Origin: Symbiodinium natans
Taxonomy: Eukaryota; Sar; Dinophyceae; Suessiales; Symbiodiniaceae
Direction of reading: 5' to 3'
Length of the DNA stretch: 64,000 bases
Assembly (NCBI GenBank): GCA_905221605.1
Contig: CAJNDS010000902.1
Location: forward strand, 32,501 to 96,500
This document shows positions 23,513 through 35,665 of this stretch, one piece after another (position 1 is the stretch's first letter; the number at the start of each line of letters is the position of its first letter). A program made the position numbers and the translations under genes. Under the pieces are notes generated by a model. The model worked only from the letters and a program-made list of their open reading frames with translations, made no database searches and had not been told where the DNA came from.

Positions 23513-24105
23513 ATGTGCAGCAGGGCCCCTAAACACCCCCGGTGTCCTCAAAAGACTAGGGCTTTTGTTCTGGCCAAACAGAGTCTAGGCCCAAAAATCC
23601 CAGAACCCCTACAACCCCCCCAAACCCCTAAAACCCCTAACCCCAGGAACCCGAAAGACCCCGAAGCTTCGACGGTGGTAGCATGGATGACCGTTAGAGC
23701 CACCGAGTTGAAAATTAAGGCTCCTGCTCGGGCCCCCCCACACCCAAAAAGAATCGAAGACCCTCGAATTCCTAGTAGTGCAACCCTGAATCAACCAAAA
23801 AACTACCTTTGAACCCCAAGGTAGACATTCCTGCCCTGGCCCTCCGCCGGAAGAGAGAGCAACCAGCGAAGGACGTCAACCTGAGTGCCCCGGCAGGAAA
23901 GACCAGCTGGCCGGCTGCAAGGCTCGCGGCCCCTGACGGAAGACACGGGTGTTTACTGGCTGGGTTCTTCGTAGGGGATGAGGGAATGAGTGGTTTGTAT
24001 AGGGCCCTAATTCTCTGATTCTCTACGAAGAACCAGGGGGTTTAGGTGTCGGGTGTGGGAGGGAAGGCTTCAGGGCATGAGAGTTCACAGGTCCAGCGAC
24101 TTGCG

Positions 24106-24106
24106 C

Positions 24107-24138
<32 letters not shown>

Positions 24139-24140
24139 GC
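24106..24140. repeat. AC dinucleotide microsatellite
   Basis: Long CA run with one AA interruption. Confidence 0.95.
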
Positions 24141-25549
24141 AGGAGGCTCCTCCAGGCGGTTCGGCGCGCATCGCCGCGACGCTGCCCGGCAGCGCTCACC
24201 TGCACGTGCACGTGCGCACGGCCGCGTGCACATTGTCATGCACCTCGGATTTAGACAGGCGCGCGCGTTGCAGCATTTCTTGGGAGGGCGGAGGATCTTG
24301 GCTCCCCGGCCTCACCACTCCCGTCGACCCCTTGTGATGGCAAAAAACCCTAAACCCTAAACCCCAAAACCCTAAACCCAGTCTACAAATGGTGAGGGTG
24401 CCCCGGCCCCTGACAGCGGCATGAGCTGACGTGTGACATGTCGGGAACGGTGCTTGGGATCGCTGACCAAGCCCCACCCTAACTCAGTACACCCTTTAGG
24501 GTTTAGGGTTTAGGGTTTAGGGTTTAAGGTTTAGGGTTTAGGGCTTAGGGCTTAGGGCTTAGGGTTTAGGGTTTAGGGTTTAGGGTTTAGGGTTTAGAGC
24601 ATAGGGTACCTATTTGGGGAGGCCGGTCTCATGCGACATCCTGAACCCCAGGAAATCCCCCTGAACCCCAGAACCCTAAAGCCTAAACCCGAAACCCTAA
24701 ACCCTAAACCCTGCCAAGATCTCCGGCCTGGGGACCGCCCGCAGTGACCTTGGAATCTTTGGGAATCTGGACCCCAGTGTTCCCCCCTTGTACTAACAAG
24801 CCTGAACCCCCCCACCCTCTTTTTCAGGGTGTGTTGGGGCGCCATTTCCACGTCGTATCTACTGCCGCTGCGCGGCGGGACGCCCTAAACCCTAAACCCT
24901 AAACCCTAAACCCTAAACCCTAAACCCTAAACCCTAAACCCTAGACCCTAGACCCTAAACCCTAAACCCGAAACCCCTCCCTAAGATAGGTAGCAGGCCG
25001 AAAGCCAGGGCCACAAGGCAATCGGCGCTCTGAGGTGCAGCGCAGACTTTCGCTCCGCACGAACTCCCAAGTAATCGGGTTTAGGGTTTAGGGTTTAGGG
25101 TTTAGGGTTTAGGGTTTAGGGTTTAGAGGTTGGGGTTTTAGAGTTTAGGGTTTACGGTTTTAGAGTTTAGGGTTTGGATTGAGAGGGCGGGATTGAAGCC
25201 TTTAGGGATTTGAGGTTTAGGTTTCAGGGCTTCGTGTTTAGGATTTCTGCGACTTGTAGGGATTTGGGGCTTAAAACCCTAAACCCTACACCCTAAACCC
25301 TAAACCCTAGACCCTAAACCCCAAAGCACGCCCCGGCTTTTGGACTTCCGTGTTCGATGCTCCGGCGGTCGCTTGAAACTCACCGGCAGCGAACGCTAGT
25401 GAAGTGCGGATGTCCCCACATGCTTTTAAGGCTTAATTCGGGTTGAGGGTTAGGGTCCTGAAAACAAACAAAACCCCCCAACAAAAACGCAAGAGCTTAG
25501 GGATCTTGTAGCCTAAGCCCTAAAACCAAACTGAAGTGGCGATTTCGGG

Positions 25550-25569
25550 CTTAAGGGGGAACATCCCAA
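25550..25569. mobile_element. MITE family 1 right-end fragment
   Basis: Solo terminal repeat TTAAGGGGGAACATCCCAA; a left-end scrap lies at about 24776-24802. Confidence 0.55.
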
Positions 25570-26173
25570 ACAGAATCTCATGTCGGGGACATCTCACCAT
25601 CACCGTGCCGGTGAACATTGTCCAGCTCCAAGGTGTTGGCTGTCCCCCAAGCTTCATCAAGTGTTCCTTACACATCCTGAAACCGACTTTCGTGAAATCC
25701 GTCCTGTGCATAGTTGTAGGGAAGTTGGTTAGCGGGACCGAAGAGTAAAAGCAAAAAACAAAACTCCCCCACCCCCCGCAAAACCCTTAGGTCAAGTACT
25801 TCCTGCCTAAACCCAAAGCCTGTGTACACACCCCAAACTGCCCTAAAACCCACCAGCTGGACCCAAGACCTTGAGAAGCCGTCACTAAAAAGAGTCTCGA
25901 GAGCTGGGCGTTTGCCCTCAGCTTTCTTTGCCTTGGGAAGGCCTGAATCCAAAGCCCCTTTGCTTGCACGAGACTTGTGCGTCCAAATATTTGCTTGTTG
26001 GGTTCTGGGGGCTGCAATGCCCTAAACCCTAAACCCTAAACCCTAAACCCTAAACCCCAAACCCATGGTCCACTTCTGGCTCCTCTTCCCCTGGGAAGCA
26101 AGCACACTTAAACAGTCACAACTAGCTGCGGCGAGGCCACCTTAGAAGTTGAAACGCCTAACCATTCGAGCTT

Positions 26174-26292
26174 TTTAGGGTTTAGGGTTTAGGGTTTAGG
26201 GTTTAGGGTTTAGGGTTTAGGGTTTAGGGTTTAGGGTTTAGGGTTTAGGGTTTAGGGTTTAGGGTTTAATTCAGGGTTTAGGGTTTAGGGTT
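26174..26292. repeat. TTTAGGG array
   Basis: About 15 heptamers. Confidence 0.93.
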
Positions 26293-26775
26293 TTTTGGCG
26301 CCTTAACGTTACTGTCGCATGAGAAGGTGGCGGCCTCACCTCGTGAGTTTCGTGTTTGTATTTGACACAAAATGCCCCGCTGAGCTTGCGAGCTGGAGTG
26401 GGGCCAGGAACTTCTTCCATCGCGCCGGCCAGAGACACCCAAAACACCCCACCTCAAGAACGCCAAGCCTTTGATTTTCTGCAGGTCGCCTGGGGCCTTT
26501 CTATGTTGATGAAGCTACTAAATCCTAAACCCTAAGCCCTAAGCCCTAAACCCTAAACCCTAAGCCCTAAACCCTAAACCCTAAACCCTAAACCCTAAAC
26601 CCTAAACCCTAAACCCTAAACCCTTTGAGAAGGGGCCGGCCTCCGGCTCGGGGTGTCTCTGCCAACATCCTATTCGGGAGGGCTTCCCGAAATTCGGGGT
26701 CCCTTTGAAGGTTCCCTTTGATCATGGAGCCTATATGTCGGTTCAGCGTTAGGTTCAGGGTTCAGGGTTCAGGGT

Positions 26776-27024
26776 TCAGGGTTTAGGGTTTAGGGTTTAG
26801 GGTTTAGGGTTTAGGGTTTAGGGTTTAGGGTTTAGGGTTTAGGGTTTAGGGTTTAGGGTTTAGGGTTTAGGGTTTAGGGTTTAGGGTTTAGGGTTTAGGG
26901 TTTAGGGTTTAGGGTTTAGGGTTTAGGGTTTAGGGTTTAGGGTTTAGGGTTTAGGGTTTAGGGTTTAGGGTTTAGGGTTTAGGGTTTAGGGTTTAGGGTT
27001 TAGGGTTTAGGGTTTAGGGTTTAG
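26776..27024. repeat. Longest perfect TTTAGGG array
   Basis: About 35 uninterrupted heptamers preceded by GGTTCAG variants; the longest uniform array in the window. Confidence 0.95.
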
Positions 27025-28324
27025 CAACACATATAGAAAGGGACCGCAATTCGGAGAAGTGCCCCTGTAAAACTGGCAATGGCTTCAAAAATGATGGCGG
27101 AGGCCGAATGGTCTTCAAGCAGCCTCCGAAACGGGCTGGAGCATGTGGAACCTGCCGAGTATTTTGTTTAGGGTGTAGGGGGTTGAAGGTTCAAGCCTGA
27201 AAACAGAAAACAAGTGTTGATGTACGAGCCTATAAAGAAATAGGACCATTGTTTCCTTTGTGGCTATCCCCCTTGTTGTGACTCAGTGGCAACCTTGATC
27301 TATGGCCTGCCACCCTCACCGTTTGTGATCTGTGGGTCTTGGGTTTTGGGTTTAGCTGGCGCCTGCCGAGCGCTCCCCCTTGTAGGGTTTAGGGTTTAGG
27401 GTTCAGGGATTAGGGGTCAGAAGGTAGGGCTTCGGGCTTATGGCTTAGGGCTTAGGGTTGAGAGAGATGTGTTGAGAGACTCGTAAGGTGGTTCACATGC
27501 CTGTTGTGCTCTGCACACCTTCTATTTTGCGCCTTTCGCCCTCAAGCGAAAGAAGTTGCGCCGGCTTAGCCCCTAAACCCTGAATCCCGAAACCCGAAAC
27601 CCTAAACAAACCCTGAACCCTAAACCCTAAACCCTAAACCCCGAAAAACTTGAAGCTCAGGCCTTCCGAGATCTACGCCGAGGCCACTCGCATCCTGCTC
27701 CTCCGGAGTATGGGGCCCAGTGGTCATGGGTTTAGGGTTTAGGGTTTTGGGTTTAGGGCTTAGGGTTTAGGGTTTAGGGTTTAGGGTTTCGGGTTTCGGG
27801 TGTCGGGTTTCGGGTTTCGGGTTTAGGGTTCAGGGTTTAGAAAAGAGGGGGGTAGTAGGGGAACCCATGAAGTGAGCTTCAGGGTTCTTACGCCCCTGAA
27901 CAGCCCTTGAAGGTTTAGGGTCTAGGGCTTGGGGTTGCGGATTTACGGTTTAGGGCTTGGGGTTTAGATTTTCGGGTTTGGCCTTCAGGGCTTAGGGGCC
28001 CAAACCTTCAACCCTACCTACAAACCCTAGGTACCCTAAACCCTAAACCCTAAACCCTAAACCCTAAACCCTAAACCCTAGACCCTGGACCCTGGACCCT
28101 ATGCCGCATCGGCCCTCAACCCTGAACCTCCAAGACCTGCAGAGATCTTGGGGCCCAAGGTCTCGGGGTCAGGGTTCTGTGCTGGGGGGGCTTCTGAGGG
28201 CCTGGAATGGGCAGCTGAAACCTCTTTTTCGGGTTTAGGGTTTCGGGTTTAGGGTTTAGGGTTTCGGGTTTAGGGTTTCGGGTTTCGGGTTTAGGGTTTA
28301 GGGTTTAGGGTTCTGATGAGGCAT

Positions 28325-28469
28325 TCACGGCGCGTCCTCATCGTCGGGCACCATGATGCAGTCCACGAAGTCATGGTCCCAAGCCTGGGATTCAGCCGGC
28401 CCACTCGGACCCCCCAGGCCCCTTTCGAATTCATCATTCTCCTTCTCCCTCCTCCCTCCTTCTGCTCTT
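28325..28469 (-). CDS. Candidate terminal exon, acidic C-terminus
   Basis: TTTCAG acceptor at 28472 (an AG|G alternative starts at 28441) followed by an open frame rich in E, D and R. It ends in AWDHDFVDCIMVPDDEDAP and a TGA at 28327-28325. Being next downstream on the Kir strand, it could be that gene's last exon, but no Kir motif proves it. Confidence 0.45.
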
Positions 28470-28680
28470 CTGAAAGCCCTAAACCCTAAACCCTAAACCC
28501 TAAACCCTAAACCCTAAACCCTAAACCCTAAACCCTAAACCCTAAACGCTGAGCCATGCCCAGCGACTCTATGTATTTCTTTGGGAGGGCGGATGTTTTG
28601 AAGCGCATCTCCACTTGGAACATTCCAGCTCCTCTCAACTCCACAAACATTTGAGACCAGAGTCCGTCATCAGGAACTAA

Positions 28681-28896
28681 TTACGTATCCACTGACATGA
28701 TTTGCTGATACATTCTGTATACGAAATTAGCAAAACTTGTTGCAGAACGCGCCTTCATTCTGGAGACTTTCCGGCAAAATCCTTCAATTATGCGGAGCTG
28801 TTGATATCGAACCCTAAATACCCTAAACCAAGTGTATTCGAGCATCTTGTATCCGGCACACATCCTCGAGCAATGTGCTCTTGGGCCAGGCAGCAC
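28681..28896 (-). CDS. Unidentified ORF, possible terminal exon
   Basis: Open for 71 codons to a TAA. The C-terminal half (RYQQLRIIEGFCRKVSRM... to QQIMSVDT) is less repeat-like than neighbouring ORFs and looks codable. It contains two TTTAGGG-like units in frame, which argues for caution. No family recognised. Confidence 0.22.
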   Translation of the reverse strand: MLPGPRAHCSRMCAGYKMLEYTWFRVFRVRYQQLRIIEGFCRKVSRMKARSATSFANFVYRMYQQIMSVDT

Positions 28897-29238
28897 GAAC
28901 CGTAGCTCGCAGAACAGGGTGTTTGGGGCAGTACACTTTACTATACTGAACTTGGAACCCTACAAAAAACTACAACTTTAGCTGTTTCTTAGGAAGTAAA
29001 GTACCCAAATATTAACATGAGATGTCCAAGTATCCCTAAGATTATATCGCATATGGGTAATTATTAAAGGCTCCTGTACTCGGAAGCTCGCTCAGGTTCA
29101 CTGACCGGGCAACGCCCTCGTTGACACTGTCCTATCGAAGCCATGTTGAGAAAGGCTTTCGATTACAAGGGCAGCTATTTATTTCCCCCCTCCCCCCCCC
29201 CCCTCAAAAAAAAGAATATATATATATATATATGTAAT

Positions 29239-29309
<71 letters not shown>
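29239..29309. repeat. ATC trinucleotide microsatellite
   Basis: About 23 ATC/CAT units, producing polyhistidine and polymethionine frames that are probably not genes. Confidence 0.95.
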
Positions 29310-29485
29310 CACAGAAGAGCAGCCATCGCAGCCAAAGCCGAATACTTCGAATATGCCAAGTCTCTGTGTCCGTGTCTTTCGCCTCTGGTGGGCCAACCTG
29401 GCAGGAACCCACTGGCAGAACTGGCGATTGGGTTTCTGAGGGCTGGCTGATCTACAGTGCTGTTTCCAGCGGGAGGTACCGCTAA

Positions 29486-29587
29486 CCAGGATGGCCCTTA
29501 AAACCTTCTGAGCAATTTTCCTGAATATGATCCCCCCACTTAAACCCAATACGAAAAAACACGAAACGCCCCAAGGGGCCTACCTGG
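29486..29587. mobile_element. MITE family 2
   Basis: Starts CCAGGATGGCCCTTAAAACC and ends GGGGCCTACCTGG. Other copies at 30821, 35566 and 53935 share both ends and a middle CCTCTTAAACCCAA motif. Confidence 0.7.
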
Positions 29588-29774
29588 CTAGGGAGACCCC
29601 AGTCAAAGTTTTGAGTCATACCCCCCTGCTCCCCGAGCTAGTGTGCTTAGGAGGCTGTTGACGTTTGAAGGCACTAAATCCCTGTTCCCCCCCCCCCTGA
29701 TACTGCAATCCTCAAAACAGCCCTTTGTATTGCAACTACATTTCAGCTTTCTTTTTCTGGGGGGGGGGGGGGTC

Positions 29775-29949
29775 CCTAAACCCTAAACCCTAAACCCTAA
29801 ACCCTAAACCCTAAACCCTAAAGCCTAAAGCCTAAACCCTAGACCCTAGACCCTAAACCCTAAACCCTAAACCCTAAACCCTAAACCCTAAACCCTAAAC
29901 CCTAAACCCTAAACCCAAACCCCTTAACCCCAAACCCTAAACCCTAAAC
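29775..29949. repeat. CCCTAAA array
   Basis: About 24 heptamers with CCTAAAG and CCCTAGA variants, immediately after a 14-base G run. Confidence 0.93.
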
Positions 29950-30426
29950 CTTACATAGGTTGGCCCTGCATTAAACACTCTAAAAGAAGAAGCAAAAAAC
30001 AACAAGTCCTACATGTGATCCTCTTACACCCACAGGGAAAGTAGAACATATCCCAACTGCCAGCCCAGTTATCAAGCCTGAAGCCCCAGAACCCGAAGCA
30101 CGCAAGCCATGGATAAGAACCCTAAAGCCCACGAAAACTCGAAACCCGAAGGCCCTAACATCCTAAATTCAAAGAACGCCCTGAGCCCCTAGCACGCAAA
30201 ACCCGAGCCCACCAAAACCCCTAAATCTCTAAACCCACGCCAAAAAAAATCTAGAAGCCTCGCCCAAAGCCCCCCTTCCCTAAACCCTAACCCTCCCCCC
30301 CCCCCCCCCCCCCCCCACCAGCCCAAGTAACCGTAAACCCCAAATCCCAAACCCTCAACCCTAACCCTAAACCCTAAACCCACAAACCCCAGAGCCCCTA
30401 AACCCTAAAATCGCAAGCCCAGATGC

Positions 30427-30489
30427 CAGGTAGGAGTGGCGACTCTGCAACGTTGCCGAGGTCGTTGGCTCGATGCCCTCGACGAGGAC
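30427..30489 (-). CDS. Kir cytoplasmic-domain exon (LVEGIEPTTSATLQSRHSYL)
   Basis: CCCAG|G acceptor and GC donor bound 63 bases, phase 0 at both ends. The peptide matches the conserved Kir cytoplasmic strand pair 'v-vEG-d--T--t-Q-RhSY'. It lies downstream of the SPL-containing exon at 38484-38391 on the same strand, as expected for the same gene. It would be the next recognisable Kir block, so intervening candidate exons may be inserts or belong elsewhere. Confidence 0.78.
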
Positions 30490-30820
30490 CTGGGTTTTGG
30501 GGTAGGCGTCTGGTGCTTTTTGAGGTTTCCGGGGTTAGGGGGGTTTAGGGGGTTTAGGGGCTTAGGGGGCTTAGGGTGGTTTAAGGGGAGTTTAGGGGGG
30601 TTTAGGGGGGTTTAGGGGGGTTTAGGGGGGTTTAAGGGGGCTTACCGGGGGTTTCGGGGGGTTTCGGGGGGGGTTCAGCTTGAGGATTTGAGGTGCTCTA
30701 CGGGCTGAATGTGCCTTAGAAGACAGTGGGTTTTTCAAGGACTGAGTTCGTCCGAGGGGGGATAAGAGTGTAGGGCGTAGTGAGTCTTAAGGGGCCTCTA
30801 GGGGCTTAACACTTTTGGAA

Positions 30821-30920
30821 ACTAGGATGGCCCTTAAAACCCCCTGAAGAAGATTCCTGCCTCTGATCCTCTTAAACCCCATGAGAGGACAATCTGAAAT
30901 TTACCAAGAACCTACCTACC
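30821..30920. mobile_element. MITE family 2
   Basis: ACTAGGATGGCCCTTAAAAC at the left and AACCTACCTACC at the right. Confidence 0.7.
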
Positions 30921-31032
30921 GGACTCTGGGTGCTTGTAAACCACTCTAAGCCCTGAACCCTGAGCCCTAAACCCTAAACCCCAAAATTTCAGACCCCAAA
31001 CCCCTAACCCCAAAACCCCTAAACCCCAAAAC

Positions 31033-31114
31033 CCTGCAAGGACGGCAGAGGTGCGACGACCTCCTTGAAGCTTCTCCCAAGGTAGGCGCCTTTTCGAAGG
31101 GGCTTGGGCTCAGG
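31033..31114 (-). CDS. Candidate exon (PEPKPLRKGAYLGRSFKEVV)
   Basis: CTGCAG acceptor and a donor at the junction with GTTTTGGGG repeat-like sequence. One frame gives a coherent basic peptide ending VAPLPSLQ. It lies 550 bases upstream, in transcript order, of the Kir-like exon at 30489. The acceptor is AG|C rather than the usual AG|G. Confidence 0.35.
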
Positions 31115-32292
31115 CTGCAGGAGGTTCGCGACGCTAGAGACATGCTTGGCTGCACTTAGGAGGGTAGCTATCAATTAAATTCTTAGCGGCCTTGTTAAGA
31201 AACCCAATAAGCCCAAAAAGGCTAAAGATCTAAAGTTACAGTAAAGCACCACAAAGCATGGAGCTCAATATTTCGGGATACCCAAGAACAAGGACCGAAA
31301 CTTGGAAGACAAAGAGCCCAACGGGGCTTCGGGCTTAGTAAACTTGATTTACAAAACATAAAAAAACCGAATTGGGCTCTGGGCTTGGTGTTTTTTAAGA
31401 CCAAAAAAACCAACTGGGCTTTGTTTGGGCTTAGAACATATAGAAAACACAAACCGAAGTGGGTTTTGCGTTTCGGAACTTCGGAGTTTAGGCGTCATCA
31501 ACTCATAGAGCGGCAGAGGCCTCCACATCTTCGTCATGGCATGTGCCTATGCCCGGTTGTACCAAGAACCGGTTTGCAAGTCTACGTAAACTTTCGGGTC
31601 TTGGAGTTCAGTGTGGGGTCGGAATAACCAAGCAAAGGACAACAAAATCAGAAGTGGTTCCGGCGACTTGGGACAGTGCATGGGCCGGCTGACTGCGAGA
31701 CATAGGCGTGATCGAATGTTTTGCACACCAGCAGTCACAGCCTGTGACCCTGAGACCTTCAATCCCATAAAACCCCCCGAAGCCAACCCTAAACCCCAAA
31801 ACCACAAACCCCAAATCCGATACTCTAAACCCCTAACCCTAACCCTAAATCCAAAAACCCTAATGTTGCACCCGCAATATTCTAGAAGGACGCTAATACG
31901 AACAGTTTTTCGGTTATTCAGGATTTTGGGCGTTTGTTTGGGGGTACTCTATAATGAAAAGTTTTCGGGCCGTGGCTGTTTTTTTAAATGGTTTTTGAGG
32001 TCCAAGTTCTTAGTTTGAGTCTCCTGACCCCTTCCCTGCCTGACTGTTTGGGCTTTTTTTTCTATTCAGGGTCCTCCGTTGTTTGGGGGGGGGGGGGGGG
32101 GGGGGTAAGCTTATCAAAGCAGGTCCAACATTAACCCCTAAACCCCTAACCCAAAAGAGAGCTTCTGCCCAGCTTCTCAGGTCCTCCTTCGTCGGGTCAC
32201 CTCAGTGAGGGGAGTCTCGACGAAAGAGCGCATGATTCCGTATCGTATCATGCACCCCAACACAAAACCCCCATAGAAATCCAGGGTGTATG

Positions 32293-32396
32293 GGGTAGTT
32301 CTCGAAACTGCGCTCCCTTTTGGGGGTCCCCTATATTGTACGGCACCCTTAGAATGAGGACCCCCAAAACAAGGGTCCTAGTTTAGAGAACTACCC
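32293..32396. mobile_element. MITE family 6
   Basis: GGGTAGTTCTCGAAACT ... AGTTTAGAGAACTACCC, 17-base inverted ends with one mismatch. Confidence 0.75.
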
Positions 32397-32677
32397 ATAC
32401 TACCGAGCTACCCATATTACCCATGTGGCGGGTTCTGCAAATTCTGATGCCTTCTTGAGTGCTCGACAAGAAAGAAAGGGCTCCGTATTATAACAGGAGC
32501 CCCACAACAGACCATCATTTCGCGAGTTGCAAGTCAGGATCCTAGGTCCTAGAGGGTTGCTGGGGTAGGTTCAGGGGTGGGTTTGGGGTTTTGGCTTTTG
32601 GGTTTAGGGTTTACTTTGACCCTGAATCCCAAACCCTAAACCCTAAACACTAAAACACGCAGTGCGGGCTGGGGCAC

Positions 32678-32726
32678 TGTGGCACAAGGCCTCCAGATCC
32701 TTCTTGCTCAGCTCCTTGTGCCGAGC
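32678..32726 (-). CDS. Candidate exon (ARHKELSKKDLEALCH)
   Basis: TTAG|G acceptor, GT donor, and a lysine- and glutamate-rich helix-like peptide. A second frame of the same segment is also open, so the reading frame is not certain. Same strand as the Kir exons on both sides. Confidence 0.35.
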
Positions 32727-33496
32727 CTAACACGGCTTAGGAGGAGCTCAGAAGGTTCAGTACGCGTTGCACAACCCTAAACCCTACACCCTAAACCCTA
32801 AACCCTAGAAGCCCCAAAACCCTAAAACCCAAAAAACCCTGAAACCCCAAAAAGGCGCAAAAAGCCGAAAGCTCTAAAATACCCTAGAGGCTGAAACGCT
32901 AACAACCCCGCAACGCTCCAGCATTAAAAGCAGCTGCTTCTACTCAAAAACATCTGCGGCGATCATTGTGTTTTCCAGGCATTGCAGCTTGGAATCCGCA
33001 TGTCTGATGTTCAGTTTGTCTCTTGAACCTTCAGTCTCCCATCGCTATTTGGCACGAGGTATGACGCTATTTGGCACGAGGTATGACAAGCCAGTAGGCG
33101 AAAACGCTTACTGCAGAACAAGATCCGTTGGGGTTGAGCGCCTCTCTGTAGCATGTTGGTTCAGGGCTCAGGTGAGGGAAGGGGGCTGAGAGGGGTGAGG
33201 GCGGGGGACACAAAAAAAGCTGGGCCCCCTTGCCTAAGCCCCCTACGCTCAACAGAAGAACCCAATGAATCCCTAAAGGCTACATATGCCCCGCCCCCGC
33301 CCACCCCCAACCTTAAGCAACTAAACCCTGAACCCTAAACCCGAATCCCTAACCATAAACCCTCTAATAAACCCCTAAGCTCCCAAAGCCCTAAACCCTA
33401 AACCCTAAACCCTAAACCCCTAAAGCCCTAAACCCTAAACCCCCGTAAGCCCTCGCACCATCGACCCAGGCCCCAGCGCCTGCTCCGGCAGGCCAC

Positions 33497-33548
33497 CAGC
33501 TTCGTCCTGCGCGGCGTTGTAGCGACAGTGCCGCTTCAGGGTCTCAGC
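33497..33548 (-). CDS. Candidate coiled-coil exon (AETLKRHCRYNAAQDEA)
   Basis: AG|G acceptor and GT donor (GCTG|GTGGCC). The peptide is charged and helix-like. It sits between the Kir exons at 38.4 and 30.4 kb on the same strand, so it may be part of an insertion in the Kir cytoplasmic domain or another gene. An earlier CAG|C acceptor at 33558 would add LSE. Confidence 0.38.
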
Positions 33549-34296
33549 CTCGGAAAGCTGCGTGAGTGATTTGGGGTTTAGGGTCTAGGGTCTACGGTCT
33601 AGGGTTTAGGGTTTAGGGTTTAGGGCTTAGGGTTTCTTAGGGTTGTCAGCCTCGCTTGCTGGCTTGTAAAACTCTGGGCATAGGTATTCGAACTTGAAAA
33701 ACCAGGGTTCACGTAGTAGTGGCTCGGTTCCAATCTTGGGGTAGTTTCATGGTCCTTCATGGTCCTTACATCAGAACCCTTTCAAGGAGGCCAGGGACCA
33801 GATTTAGGGCCCATGTAACTACCCTAAGATCCAAAGAAGCTACTGGGGGATAAGATTAGGGGGATCCCTTTTAAGGGTCCCCCGTATCCTACCTAGGAGC
33901 TACAGGTCACTAAGTTGCGTGATTCATTAAACAAACTCACTCGCTTAATCTGCGCTGCGACGTGGTAGAGAGAATTGGTCAGGCGCGGTTTTTAGTTTAG
34001 GGTTTAGGGTTTAGGGATTAGGGTAGTTCCATGCAAGGGTCACAACGATGACGTCATGCACCTGTAGACAGCCCAAGCTACCAAACCCGCAAGAACAGCA
34101 CCGCGACCCCAAGACCGAAGAAAGCGTCAAGACGCCGTTGGGAACGTCTCGCCACATGTTGGGCAAGCACCTGGGATCATTCCCATCGTTACCATAGCTC
34201 ATGGCTTAGCCACCTTTATGATAATAATAACTATTATTATTGTCATTCTCCACATCTTTGTGTGGGGTTCTTACTTTCTTTTGGGGCTGTCCCGCC

Positions 34297-34575
34297 TCAC
34301 CTCCTCCTCCTTCTCCTTCTCCTCCTCCTCCTCCTCCTCCTCCCCCTCCCTCCGCCTCCGCCTCCCTCCTACACACCATGCGCACCATACACCACGTCAC
34401 AGTATACGCACCATGCCACTATACGCACCATGCACCACACACCACTACAATGCACCACGCACCATTGCAACACCACGCACCATTGCAAGCACTTCAACCA
34501 CACACGCGACACCCGCACCATGCGACACCCGCACCATGCGACACCCGCACCATGCACCACGCACCATGCCAAGCG
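34297..34575. repeat. CTC microsatellite followed by CACCATGC-type repeats
   Basis: CTCCTC run to about 34350, then loosely repeated GCACCATGC / GCGACACCC units. Confidence 0.88.
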
Positions 34576-35171
34576 CGAGCTCGGGGGCCCGACGCCGTCA
34601 TGGGTCCAACCGTGGCCGATACGGGTTTGAGGGTTTTAGGGGTTAGGGTCTAGAGTTTCAGGTCAAAGGTTTGGGATTTAGGGTTGACGGCTTAGGGGGA
34701 AACTGCTCTCACTCACTTACTCACTCACTCGCTTACTCCCTCACTCACCGCAATTCACTTGTAACTTTGCATGTGGGGTTATCCGGTCCTTTAATTACTA
34801 TTGTTATTATGATGATTATGATGATTATGATTATTGTTTATGACTATGGCCAGCTGCAGCTAACTGCCCAACACACTGAATCACGAGCGTGATCGTGCCC
34901 ACAATACGGCGGGCTTCTGTACACAGCAACTTTGCTTAAGAAGGAACTTGCTAGCTGTGCGAGAACTGCATGGCAGCGGGGCTTTACCCGCCGGTGGTTC
35001 CCCAACACTCTTGTCTGTAGAGGCCCGCAAAACAGTGCAGAAAACTGCAGAATACATTCTGCACTACGCCTCTCGATCTTACCCCCCGCAAGCGAAAGCA
35101 CCACTAGAACGAGAATCGGGAACCCCAAACCTAAAAGCATCGAACTCGCACGGGGGTTTGGGCCATGGGTA

Positions 35172-35272
35172 CTATAGGGGCCTGAATAATTTGAATGGGT
35201 TTTGGGGGTTGTTATAGTAGACTTGCGAAGGGACCATAAGGGAATATTATTACTAACTACTCCGACCCCTAT
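35172..35272. mobile_element. MITE family 4, reverse orientation
   Basis: CTATAGGGGCCTGAATAATT ... CTCCGACCCCTAT. The arm GGGACCATAAGGGAATA is shared with 15965-16065. Confidence 0.75.
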
Positions 35273-35393
35273 TATTCGCAACGCCGCGGCACAGCTGTCC
35301 CCATTCCCAACCTCGCTGTTCGCTTGCCGCTGTCGGGGCCAGGGCCATCGGCGGATGCGAAGGTTCTCTTCGAAGCCTGTTTGGGGCAGGAAG

Positions 35394-35470
35394 TTGGGAT
35401 GTTCCCGCTTATACTCACAGGTCCTTACTAGCGATTTTCGTACCCCCCTTGCTAGAATCCCTATTCAGGC
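35394..35470. mobile_element. MITE family 1, right end truncated
   Basis: Left arm from TTGGGATGTTCCCGCTTATA to ATCCCTATTCAGG; no right terminal repeat follows. Confidence 0.7.
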
Positions 35471-35565
35471 TCAAGAATCAGCCAGGGCCAGTGCCATGAA
35501 AAATCCTCGTGCGCCCGAAGCCACCCTGACCCTTGAACCTTGAAGAGCCTAAAGCCCCAAGCCAT

Positions 35566-35665
35566 ACTAGGATGGCCCTCAAGCCCTCTCAAACACCTTC
35601 CCAAATATGGCCCTCCTAAACCCAAAAATGCGGGAAGATATAAAATATCCTAGAGGGCCTACCTA
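35566..35665. mobile_element. MITE family 2
   Basis: ACTAGGATGGCCCTC ... ATAAAATATCCTAGAGGGCC. The right end runs directly into CCCTAAA repeats. Confidence 0.72.

Larger units (their letters stand above)
22300..26170. other. Mostly repeat and unassigned sequence
   Basis: Telomere-like arrays, MITE fragments and the AC microsatellite. Several 60-100 codon frames exist (for example 23507-23812) but they are proline/threonine-rich readings of ACCC-type sequence and lack support. Confidence 0.45.

Noticed and set aside
27030-27170. Plus-strand exon reading EKCPCKTGNGFKNDGGG
   Set aside because: The opposite strand is equally open (CLKTIRPPPSFLKPL) and no splice pair favours either, so it was not called.
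27655-27740. Plus-strand exon reading LEAQAFRDLRRG
   Set aside because: A competing AG|G...GC pair exists on the minus strand; evidence is insufficient to choose.
29143-29439. 98-codon frame with 23 consecutive histidines and the opposite methionine-rich frame
   Set aside because: Both are translations of an ATC microsatellite next to AT and C runs; no splice or family support.
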